From Meandrina meandrites (Eukaryota; Cnidaria; Anthozoa; Scleractinia; Meandrinidae), in contig OY855905.1 in the NCBI GenBank assembly GCA_963693305.1, positions 36,319,637-36,383,636 on the forward strand: a stretch of 64,000 nucleotides of DNA, read 5' to 3'. Positions 25,201 to 37,200 of this stretch are shown here, one piece after another (the stretch's first letter is position 1; every line of letters begins with the position of its first letter). Made by a program: the position numbers and the translations under genes. The notes under the pieces were generated by a model. The model saw nothing but the letters and a program-made list of their open reading frames with translations, was not told the DNA's origin and ran no database searches.

Positions 25201-28200
25201 AAGCTTAAAAAACCTCACCAAGAACCCACCCCCGACCCAGGCCTAGAGAAGATGACTGCCACTGCCCGACAAGTCGAAGCAACAAGGGATGCCATAATTG
25301 ACAATCGCTTGCGGCGTCATCTCTCAGGACCCAGATAGAAAAATAGCACACTCTGATATAACCCTAGTCAACAAAAATTCACGCACACAGCAGCACATGA
25401 GTCCTCAATGATCAACTTTATTACAATGCGGTTGAACAGAGCAAATTTATATGATCAGTCCGACAGGCACACAACTGCCCTCACAGAGTTGGATTAGGTC
25501 GTTTTGAACAAAACCTAGCAATATAGCCAAATTGGCCACAGGTATAGCACTTAACAGACGCTCTCGGACGCTGAAACTGGGGATTTCCACGACGACCCCT
25601 CGGGTTAAAGTATGGTGGGTACGGAGGCCCATTCCTCGCGAAACGACCAGGAGAGGAATTCTTCAGTGCCTTTTCTACGACTTTGGCTACTTCCGCCTCT
25701 TCTTTAGAAGCCACTAACTTCGTTAGAATGGATCTGAGAGCGTTGCTGTTGGTTAACGGACGGCATTGTCTCAAAATTACCAAGTACTTGGAAGCACGGT
25801 CGTTGCCCTTTTCACGGGCCACATTCACCACTTGCTCCAACGCAGCCATAGTAGCAAAAGGGTCAAACACCGCGGCTGGGCGAGAAATAAGCTGTCGCAA
25901 ATAGGTAATAGCATTCTCTACCAATGATAAGTCGGCCGCCTTCTTTAGGTCTTCCAAATCTTTCTGTAACTTCACGATATCAGACACCTATAAATGGCGT
26001 ATGGTCAGGCCATACAAACAGACAAAACTCAGTCACTTTGATACTGTACACAACCTACAGCTCTCTCTTTAAGACTCACACAGAAAAACGATCACTTTTT
26101 CTTGGGATTCACACAAATATCTCTGGGCGCACACAGCAACCCGATCTCTTTTCTTGGGATTCACACAGATATCCCCGGGCGCACACAGCAACCCGATCTC
26201 TTTTTCTTGGGATTCACACAGATATCCCCAGGCGCACACAGCTACCCGATCTCTTTTTCTTGGGATTCACACAGATATCCCCGGGCGCACACAGCAACCC
26301 GATCTCTTTTTCTTGGGATTCACACAGATATCCCAGGGTGCACACAGCTACCCGATCTCTTTTTCTTGGGATTCACACAGATATCCCTGGGCGTACACAG
26401 CTACCCGATCTTTTTTCCTTGGGATTCACACAGATATCCCCGGGCGCACACAGCAACCCGATCTCTTTTTCTTGGGATTCACACAGATATCCCTGGGCGC
26501 ACACAGCAACCCGATCTCTTTTTCTTGGGATTCACACAGATATCCCTGGGCGTACACAGCTACCCGATCTTTTTTCCTTGGGATTCACACAGATATCCCC
26601 GGGCGCACACAGCAACCCGATCTCTTTTTCTTGGGATTCACACAGATATCCCTGGGCGCACACAGCAACCCGATCTCTTTTTCTTGGGATTCACACAGAT
26701 ATCCCTGGGCGTACACAGCTACCCGATCTTTTTTCCTTGGGATTCACACAGATATCCCCGGGCGCACACAGCAACCCGATCTCTTTTTCTTGGGATTCAC
26801 ACAGATATCCCTGGGCGCACACAGCAACCCGATCTCTTTTTCTTAGGATTCACACAGATATCCCCGGGTGCACACAGCTACCCGATCTCTTTTCCTTGGG
26901 ATTCACACAGAACCCCATTTCTTCCCTGGGAACAGAAATATCCTAAGGACAGAGAGACTTGCATCTCTCTCCTTAAGACCAATACAAACAAATCTAGGCT
27001 ATAAAACGCTCCCTGCACCACCCACGAGCACGAAAAATTGAAATCTTACCCTAATAGCCAAACACCCTAATAAAATGAAGCACCAAAAAATTACGACTGA
27101 AACTACAAAATAACATGTAATACGTAGGCAGGGAGCACACGCGAAATAAATTAAAAGACCCGCCAAATGACAATGAGAATAAACCGAACTCCCAAGAGGA
27201 ATACACCAACAAGATGCACGCGAACACGTGTACCAAAATACCGCCCCAAAAATGAAAAACAACAAACCACTCATAAAAACTATAGCGGAGACATACAGGC
27301 ACACGGAGCAAACGCTACTCACACGGAATGGATGTAAAATAACGAAATAGGGAGTGAAAAAGAAAAAAACAACAGACCCAACAAAAAACCCGCCAAATGA
27401 AAGGAAACTGAGCCCAAGGTCCCAAGGGAAATACACAAACTCACTAACCGCGAACACGTGTACCCAAAAAATGCCGACCAGAAGCGAAAACAGCAAAAAA
27501 CATACGGAAAATACGCTGAATACGCAACCAAAGCAACCCAAAGCTACACAAATAGAAAACTCCGGCTAACCTGTCCTGAACTTGTCGTAGGTGAAGGTAA
27601 AACTGCCGACGTGACCGTAGCAGCGGACGTTGCAGACACTCCTGACGCTGAAGCAACGGTTGCCGGTGTCGAAAGCGTAGCTGAAACATTGCTAGAGGCT
27701 TCTTGCGAGACTTGCGGTCCGAGCGGCAGCACGGCCGTTCGATTAACTTCAGCAGAAACTTGTTCCGGCCGTGCTGACGCGATCTCCTCTGGCCGACCAG
27801 CTTCCATAGTGTCTTCGCGAAAATGGCACACCTTGCATTAATTATCATGTCTTTTATAATGCCACTAAGTCATCACGTGGGATAATGAATATTACATGAA
27901 CTGTGAATAGTACTTTGCTAATCTACTCCAAGTTAACCAATCAGCACGCGCGGAAAGCACTATTCACTTATGTGGTATATGCTAAAACGCATTATGCCAT
28001 AATTTAGTCTGTTAATGCTTTTATTACCATCTATACTACGCAGAGAAAGTTTAAATCAGTGCCCACTGTGCTTGTGTCAGCGAAGCATGAAAGGAGTGGT
28101 GTGAAGCACGATGCCTCCTCTGTCTGGGTAGAAGATTTGACAACAACGTCCTTCAAGATCTGCATCAGAGAATTACAAAATTTTGACGGAGTTCACCAAA

Positions 28201-31200
28201 GTATCTATGTCGTAAGTATTTTTTTATTTATCCGTGATTTTAAACACACGTATATTTCTGTTTGATGAGAAGGGTAGGGCTGTGGAAACGTATTTCAGCC
28301 ACCTTCATTAGCCCAAAAACCGACAAGAATACTGAAAAGCTTTCCGGTATTTCTAAAAATAAAAATCTCCTTTATATTTCATTACCATTTATCAAGATAG
28401 GGCAACTTGACACAACCCTGCATGGCTTCAAAAGTCCGTTATAGGCCACCCGTTTCTCCTTAGTTATTTTGTTACAGCCAATAGTTTCTTTTTTTTTTCA
28501 AAGGACTGGATCGCATTTGAAGAGCTTCATCAACCTCTGTTTAGAGAGCACGGATCTATACACTTTGCCAACGGGAACAAGCCATCCAAAGAATTCAACT
28601 ATGCTTTTTGTGAGGTATGTTAACCACTAATTTCGTCTCTCGCTAAATCCCTTTTTCACATTCTCCCCTGCCCACTCGGCTAATAAGTTATTAGTCCTAC
28701 TCTCCGCCCCTTTCCCCAGTTTTCTCTTTTTGAGGTAGCATTTTACGAGAAATAAACAGGTGAAATTCCTTCTAAACAGTTTTCAATGTAAACATTCTTT
28801 TTTTCTCAACAATTGTTTTTATCAGGATGTTGTCTTTAAGAAGCACTATAACGAATCTCCAGCGGTCTTGGTGACTGGAAATCACTCAACAAACGGAGGA
28901 AACCTTAATCCTTTGTACAACTCCATATCAGCTTGGGTCGAGGTCGGATATATATATTTTTTTAATGGTAGCTACTGGCGATGCATTTGGCAGTTATCCG
29001 TAAATTATGAATAATGTATGTGAGCTCAGTTACATGTAGACTATGAAGAATTCCAAATGGAAATGTACTGAAACGAAGAGAACAAAATGACAGTTCAAAC
29101 GAGAAAACAAATAGGCAAATAATAAAGAGAGTGCTAAGTCTGGAAATTGTGAAAAGAAATAGAAACTTTTGCTAGTGCGCTGTTTTAAAAATTACATGGT
29201 TGTCACTTCGTTTTATTATAGCTGTCAAGCGTTAATATTTGCGTTCTTTTCTTTCCTTGCAGTATATAAACAAGACTGGTTTTAGAGCATGCATGAAGGA
29301 GTTGTTTGTGAACCAGCATGACCCTCTGTCAGTCTCATATGCAGTCATGCCAGGTAGGATGGCAGCAAATGATAACACTTAAATTATACAGTGATATATA
29401 TATGAAACAATGTTTACGATGTTTTGATTTGTTAAGCCTACCCTACAAATAAAACAACAAGTTACAATGAGTCATTGTAATCCGAGGCAGCTCAAACACG
29501 ACCGCAACTTTAAACTTAGAAGAAGAAAAGCAAACCAGTTTTTCTTGTGCTTGTGTCTTGTGACTTGTCATTTTTTATTTTTGTTATCCGCTGAGAAATG
29601 AGCAACATTATAGGCAATTTCTGAATCAATATTAAATTGTTTTAACTTTTCCTTCCACAAAGATGTCTGTGAACCGGACTGGAGTTTCTACAATGGCTCG
29701 TGTTACTTTACTAGTGAAACGTGCGAGACATGGTCCAACGCAAGTACAATCTGCAAAAGCATGGGGGCTAATCTACCCGCTATTGAAAGTCAAGAAGAAA
29801 ACGTGTACATTCAGCACAGACACAATGGCGACAAGGCATGGATTGGTTTGAATGACATTGCCACAGAAGGCCTCTTCACTTGGGTGGATGGGCGTGCTGA
29901 TAAATTCCGCTACTGGGCCAAGAAACAACCGAACGACTTTAGGGGAGAGGACTGCGTACACACTCTTGGTGCTGGACGTGGATACACGTGGAATGACGTG
30001 GATTGTTCAGCATGTCATCAGTATACGTGTAAAAAAGGTTGGAACCAATTTGTTTTGTGACTTACATGTTCTCGCTACTGGGTTGCGAAATGTCCTTGTC
30101 AATTGACTTGTACTAGCTTAATTCAATTAATACCGGAAACAAGCTAACCTCTCCTTTTCAGAAATCGACGGTTGAGCGTAATAATGACTATACTGGCTAA
30201 AATTTTTAATGTATGAATACGTAACTTTTAAAGCAGCTGGAATTAGCTCTTATTAACCGAGCAGGAGGTCTGTACGGGAGAATCTTGACCGAGGTCGTGA
30301 GTACAGACCGAACGCAGTGAGGTCTGTACTCATGACCGAGGTCAAGATTCTCCCATACAGACCGACTAAGCTTGGTTAATAAGATATTTATTATATGGCC
30401 AAACTAGAAAACTTTTCAGCTGAAAAATCGCTTCAGTTCGCCATACTCGCTGACATTTTGCTAGTGAACGGCGATCGCGGAAAAATTAGAACAATAGAAG
30501 GTCGATATCACCGCAGGAATGTTTTCAATTTCTCTAGCCTCTTTAATCGACAGATAGGATATTCTTGCCGGTATTTTAGTTGCTTTTAATCGTTTTTAGT
30601 GCTATTAACTTCTGACCTTGCAATTACCTCGCAAATTCGTTTCTTGCCCGTGTTTTGATTTCGTGCCTGTGAACTGAACGAAAATTTGCCAAAGTTTGCT
30701 CGTTCTTGTTACCCTTTTTTCACGTCGAGCTTTTTGGTTCTTCCATTTATTATTTTTTAGCAGAAACTTCTCAACTAACTTCTCAACGTAAGTCAGAACC
30801 GGTCTAGATGCCGGTCTAGATGGGAAAATCTAGACCACGGTTAATATCGATTTTAGCCAATCAAATTCGCGAATTTGGTAGTTCCCAGTCTTTGTGAGAC
30901 ACGGCCATATGACAATATCGAATATTAAAAAAGTGTAAAATGAATATTGACTCTCTTAACAAAGAATGTGACATTTACAAAAAACTGTAAGCAATTTTCG
31001 GCAGATGTTGATATCCATTCTGAACATTTTTTTCCAGATTAAAATCAATCACGATAGCATGTTTGTGTTGATAAAAAAAAAGTACTCGAGGACAATCTTG
31101 TTCCTTGTTTGGCTAAATGAAATTAAACTGAATTTGGGTACGCATGTTAGCCTCGTTTGTTCTCAACTTAAGTCGAAAACTATGTCGTCCAAACGTTTTA

Positions 31201-34200
31201 ACAATTGCTGAATTATGAAAGTGATAAATGATCATCGCACTGAATTTCCAATTTAAGCAATTGGGATAAAGAAGCCTGTATATGAATATGTATATGAATC
31301 ATTTCCAGTATACATAACATCATTTGTTGAATTATATAACGCGAGTACACCAATTTGGCTAAAAGTATCAAGTTTTGGTTGAGTTTTTTTTTTTCAATAA
31401 AATACGTTTATACTATTACCATGACAGTATTATAGGTAAAGTGAACATTCAAGCCTAGTGGCCCATCAGGCCGCTGGAGCTTATCCCGGTTCCAGTAGCA
31501 TGAAGCGACTTGGAATATTTCTACTCCTTACTGAAGGCTATGCTAGTCCATCGCTGGGTTACCCACCAGAATTAAATTCTGTGGTACCCATTTACACACC
31601 TGGGTGGAGAAAGGCACTGTGAGAGTAATGTGTCTTGCCCAAGAACACAAGCCAGGTGTCGAACCCGGATCGTTCGATCGGGAGTCCAGCGGACTTATCA
31701 TTGGGCCACCGCGGCTCCACGATTCTAAGAATGGCTTGATTCTTTTAGGTGTCAAGTGAAGTTTTCTAGTGACGCGAGGGAATGTTTTTTCAGTCCGTGA
31801 TTTTTTTTAATGGATTTTGTGAGCAACACACAGTAACAAATCATTTTCTTCACGGAAACTAGAAACCATGGGTGCTTACCATTTGACAGAAGGAACCGGT
31901 TGGAATGAACACTGATTAATGGTAAGGGATTTTCCAAAATCAGCAAACCAACCGAACGAGATGGCGCTTACCATTTGTAGTTCGGTTTCCTGTTATTGTT
32001 TTCCGTTGATGAGAGACTGGAACTGGGAAATCGTGTAAATGGTAAGGAAATTTCCGACGTTCCGTTCCGAACGGAAAAAGAGGACTACCTCTGGAGGTAA
32101 TCCACAATTTTCGAACGTATTTTCCGGAAAATTACTGTTCCATTTGACTTTCAACCGAAATTTCCGGATTTTGTGGCTAAATGGTAAGCACCCCATGTTT
32201 AGTAGTCTTGTTTTAATTAATCTATTCAGTAATATATCTAATTCGCAGATTATGACGAGTGCACCAGCTCACCGTGTTTGAATGGCGGAACCTGTGTAAA
32301 CGGCAAAAGAAGTTTCAGCTGTATCTGCCCTCGAACTCATAAGGGAATGACATGTGAAGGTAATGTGTCAATAATTTTCATCTAAGGTTGTTTGAGAACA
32401 TTTGGAACATTTGGGGAAAAGAAGTAAGCTTAGGAACATCGGATTTGTTTGAAAAATTAATGACACCTCTAGGATCACAGGTAAAAGAAACCTTGAATGA
32501 ATTAATGAGCGTGGGCAAATTCATTAAAAAAAGACTGAGAGCATAAAAGAAATAACTGGCTAACTAAATGAAACAAATTAACGAACAGATGAATGAACTA
32601 TTTATATACATTATATATTGACTAAATATGGGTGACACGTACATTTTTATGGTCAGTTTTTTATTAAACACTTCTTTTTAATAAAATATGAGGTGTAAGA
32701 CGTATATAAACAATTAAAAATTTACAGTACAGTAATACAGTAATTTAAATACAGTAATTAAATTAGGCAGCTGTATATAATTTAATTTCAACCAAAAAAC
32801 TTCATGAACAGTCAAGAGGCTTCTGTGGGCTGTCTATGAAAAAGAGGTAGTGCTGTCCGGCAATGTCTGTATGCAAATTTCTTTGATTTGGAGTAATCGC
32901 TTCCAAATGAAATCTTTTTGAAACTAATTTACCTTCCAATTTTAAGTTCAGGGCCACATTATTCTTCACTTGCTACTTAAGAAATACATTTGTTTTTTCT
33001 TAGGTAAGGTAACGTCTTTATTTAGAGAGGGTAGCACTTAATAGATATAAAGCTAATAAACCTGTGGCCCTCCTTGTGTTGTAGAGTTCGACAAATGCTC
33101 CAGTAGTCCCTGTCTGAATGGTGGAACTTGTACTGATGGAGTTAATAACTACACTTGCTCTTGTCCTTCGCCATATTTTGGAAATCAGTGTCAAGGTATT
33201 CTATTCATAGCTGTGTGTTTTGGCAGACATGTGTGTAGACAGTCTAAACTAAAAGAAATATTTCGACATGCACGTATATATAAATAATACTGAAAGAAAT
33301 TGTTGAATAACTTTTCATAGTAGAAACTCAGTCGTGTTCTATTCGAAATCCACGGATCTGATTGGCTCTCCATTGCTTAGAACTATAATCGCTGATAGAA
33401 CACAATCGCGCTAATAGAGCACAGTCGCGCGATCGCTGCTCTTAAAAGGGAATATTCGTGATTTAAAGTACATAAAATTGTAGGTTTTGGACTCCAGTCG
33501 TTTAGCGTTTCTACTAAAACAATTAAACTTCCCGCCCTCGTTTTCTATGAGCGATAGTCACGGTCAAATCGGCTGCGCCTCGTTGTTTATTCGCTCATAG
33601 AAATGACTCGGGCTCGTAGTCTAATTTTGAATTAGATCATTACATCTGAAATATCATGGGTGACAAATTACTCCTTAATTTTGGCGCGAAATTTCAGCGC
33701 TAATTTATAATTTCACATGTGAAATTATAAAATTACCATGGCAACGTTTCAATGTCTCAGGAACAAGATGACGTACAGGCTTTTAAAAGATGATCGTAAA
33801 GCTAAAACTTTGCACATTTTTGCTTGAATTTCACCTTGGCCAGTTTGTTTGGTCGTGTTATAAACTTTTAGTCAGTTATAGTTTTTTAGTCAGTTATAAA
33901 CATGAATGGCATTGAGCGGAATTTTGAGCGTTTTACACGGGCGTCGTTACGAGCCGGTTCGCTCATCACGATACAATAAACAAGTTACGAAACTACGACT
34001 GTAAGCGTAATTTGTCACCCATGATATTAAAAGGTAACCAAATGGTATACTCGTGAAATTATTTCCTAATTTCACTCGTCACCATTTGATTACCCATACA
34101 AATCTGTAGTGTCAGCGGGCTTGTTGGCTTAAATAACTTCGCTGTTTCAGGAAAACGGTTACGCAATTCTTAGAGCTACTTTGATGGCCTGAAAACACCA

Positions 34201-37200
34201 TTTAAATAACTATCCAATAATTTCGCAAATTTAGTGGATAAACGTAGTTGTAATACATATTTTAATGACAACAATCAAAAGTCCTACTCTCCAACTTCTT
34301 TTAACAGAAACAGATGAATGTAAGTCCAGTCCATGTCTTAACGGTGGAACTTGCGTGGACGGAGTCTACAGCTATACCTGCGTTTGTCCAAGCTCGTTTG
34401 TTGGAAAACGTTGTGAAGGTAGTATCACGTTTTTGCGTGTAGTAGTGTAGTAGTAGCGCGAAGAATTGTAATGTATTGTGTTTTTTATTTATTATTATTA
34501 CTTTTATTTTACTTTTATTTATCTGTTCTTGTATTACTGTATTGTATTACTGTGTGTTTGCAACTTTCAGTTGAAATCTAATTATCAGGATATTCGGTTA
34601 GTATAGTGTCCGTGCAAAGATTTTTGATCAATGGGTAACTCGAAACCATTGCATCATTGCAAAAAATAATCTTTGCACTGATACTATCAGGATCTAGAGC
34701 CTCATGATCATGAAGAATAGAAAAGGCTATTGAGGCACTTTAGTAAATATGTTCTAGTGAAATGCTTTACATTGAAGAATCGAAAATAACCATATTAGAG
34801 TAAAAAAGGTACCATTACTGGGCACCTTGCTAAATTTATATCTGAGAATTTTGTCGAGAATTCACTTGCCAAGAAGTTCTTTCAAGTTAGTTAAAGGCAG
34901 TAACGAAACAGCACTAATATTGTCATTTTGCCAAAAAGGTGTCACCAGAACATCATGCAAACATCTCTTGGCTATTGGATACACCTCAAGTGGATCATAC
35001 TCTTTGAAAGTCAGTGGTAATACATTTCAGGTAGGTTCGCACGCTTTTTATATATAGAAACATTTAAAAATTACCTTTGTTTTTACATCCCTCGTGTTGC
35101 TTCGATGGGTTAATCCTCAAAGTGTTAGACTAATATAAGGACAGTGACAAAAGCACACTTGCAGCCCGTCCACACTAACTTTCTAAACATGGCTAGTTAC
35201 ACCAAGTTAAAAACATTGGAACTGAAATCAGAGAACAATATGAAGCCTGAATGTTACACCAGCTTGTTAATTTTGAAATACGCTCACAGTGCATTTATCT
35301 CTCCTTAAAAGAGTTAGTCTGGTGCCATAGCGTCGTTTCCTTTTTTTTTCAAAGCACTGGTGGTACGCAAAGTCCTGAGGCGCGAAAGAAGCAGAAGAAA
35401 ACTGGGAGAGAATAGAGAGGGGAAAGAAAACGTCTGCGGTCGCAGACATTTTACCGAAAGCCTTTTCTTCCCCTCCCCCTCCCCCTTCAGCATTGTTTTG
35501 ATTTCTTTTCGCCAGATCGATGTTTACGTGCGTCTTTCGCTTCTCGCACTTGGAAAAGTAACGACTGCTACGCAATTATTAAAATAACTCTTTAAAAAGA
35601 ATATAAAAAGAGCTCGGGGAAAAGTTAAAAGGTATGGACTGACTTGATCTGTGATAAATCCGGTCTTCGACTAGCAGCTGTGACTTTCTTCATAAAATGG
35701 CTTAAGCGTGACACTTTTCTAATCAAACAGATAGGGTACACATGTGTGAGCCCTTAGCATTATTAGACGGAGTCAAGAAAGAAACGCTTTTTTGTGGTTG
35801 TATGTTATGCCCTGTTCAAGAGTGTTCAGGAATGAATTTCATGTCTATTGACTCTACATGCTGCCTAATAGCCGACTGATTGTTTCAGATATGTCCAGGA
35901 TTGAACGCGAATGAGATGCACGCTATTTATGATAAGCATCACTAAGTTTCTTTTATAATAATACACATGCAAAAATTTCAGCAAGCTCATTGGCTGAAAG
36001 CACGTCAATTAATCCCAAACAATGCAGAAAGTTGAAATTGAGTGCAAAAAGATGAAATTGAGACACAGTGCAGAAAGTTGAAATTAAGTTGATTGACAGG
36101 AAAGCCGCGAAAGCGCGCCAAACAAAATGGCGGCCGTTGTCGGAGGGTTTGTAGAGAACAAAAACATCAATTTATGCAAAGTTAGACCGATTTAACGAAA
36201 ATTATTAGTGCATAAACTAATATACTAGCGAGTGGACGTTTGTGCAGCACAAAAGAGGCTCTACGAAACTACTAAGGGCTACCAATCGAGGATTTTCTTT
36301 CGCGACAGCTCGTAAAGAAGGAAGATTACAAGCCTGAATTGAAGTCGCACATTTCAGCTCATTCCCATGTAACTGAATGAGTATAATAGCACCAGATAAT
36401 GGATGACAGAGAGCTTTAAAATTCCGTAGCAGTATTTGGATTTACAAAGCTTGGCAACTCCGTAATGTTTTAACAACGATTCGGAAAGGTTAGCGACCGA
36501 ACACATCTTGCAGAGAAATTTTTGTATGTGTATTATTAACAAGTAATCACATGATTTTCTCGTGCAGTTTGGTATAAATCAGCACTCGTAAATTTTTCAA
36601 AGGCTACAAATTGCACTCGCCCTACGGGCTCGTGCAGTTTGGCCTTTGAAAAATTTACTCGTGCTGATTTATCCCAAATTGCACTCGAAATCATGTGATT
36701 ACCTATACAAATTGTTTAAAGTTCACCAAAACACACATAGTTGCGTCAAATGTTAAAGTGGTACTATGATCAAATTTTCACCCCTTGCAATTTTAGGCGT
36801 TTCAAAGAGTATTTAATAAAAGATTTAAAATGCCGTTTACCATTTTCAAATATCTATTTTATTTCCAGAGATATTTAAGCTTAAAAAAATCGTAAAATAT
36901 GCAAATTAGGCAACTGATGACGTCATCTACTCAACCCAGTTTTTTGTCAAGTACAAAAATTAAGTTATCTCGGTCATTTTTCTGCAGAGACCATTGAAAC
37001 TTGGCAGAATAATAATTCCTCCGGTGACACACCTACAGCTGTAATAAAATTATGTTACCATGGCAACTCACTCTTTTCCAGTCCCCATGAATTTGTTTTT
37101 AATATTTCAGAATGTTTCAGTTCGGAAAAATTAAACCCAGGCAAGACGTCTGCCAATTCCATTGATATGCTTGCTAGATCTCGCATGTAAAGCATTATTT

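Larger units (their letters stand above)
21035..27911 (-). mobile_element. YR retrotransposon (DIRS/Ngaro type) with split direct repeats
   Basis: Read on the minus strand the order is A1 (27911-27809), gag, RT-RNase H, tyrosine recombinase, B1 (21324-21265), A2 (21271-21169), spacer, B2 (21094-21035). A1 and A2 are identical over 103 bp; B1 and B2 over 60 bp. This A1-ORFs-B1-A2-B2 layout is the split-direct-repeat arrangement known for Ngaro and PAT elements, which integrate with a tyrosine recombinase rather than a DDE integrase and make no target duplication. The identical repeats point to recent insertion. The element sits antisense in gene B intron 8, starting 4-5 bp after exon 8. Confidence 0.88.

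Noticed and set aside
26095..26912. Regular repeats that could suggest a CRISPR array
   Set aside because: The whole unit repeats without unique spacers, there are no cas genes, and the genome is eukaryotic.
25924..27004. Long plus-strand ORFs (230-340 codons) with repeated WDSHRYP-like units
   Set aside because: They are reading frames through the 53-bp satellite, open in all three frames because three units equal 159 bp; no start context or homology.
26999..27541. 180-codon minus-strand ORF rich in Phe, Leu and Cys
   Set aside because: Low-complexity frame over a T-rich (minus strand) non-coding part of the YR element that contains a direct duplication.
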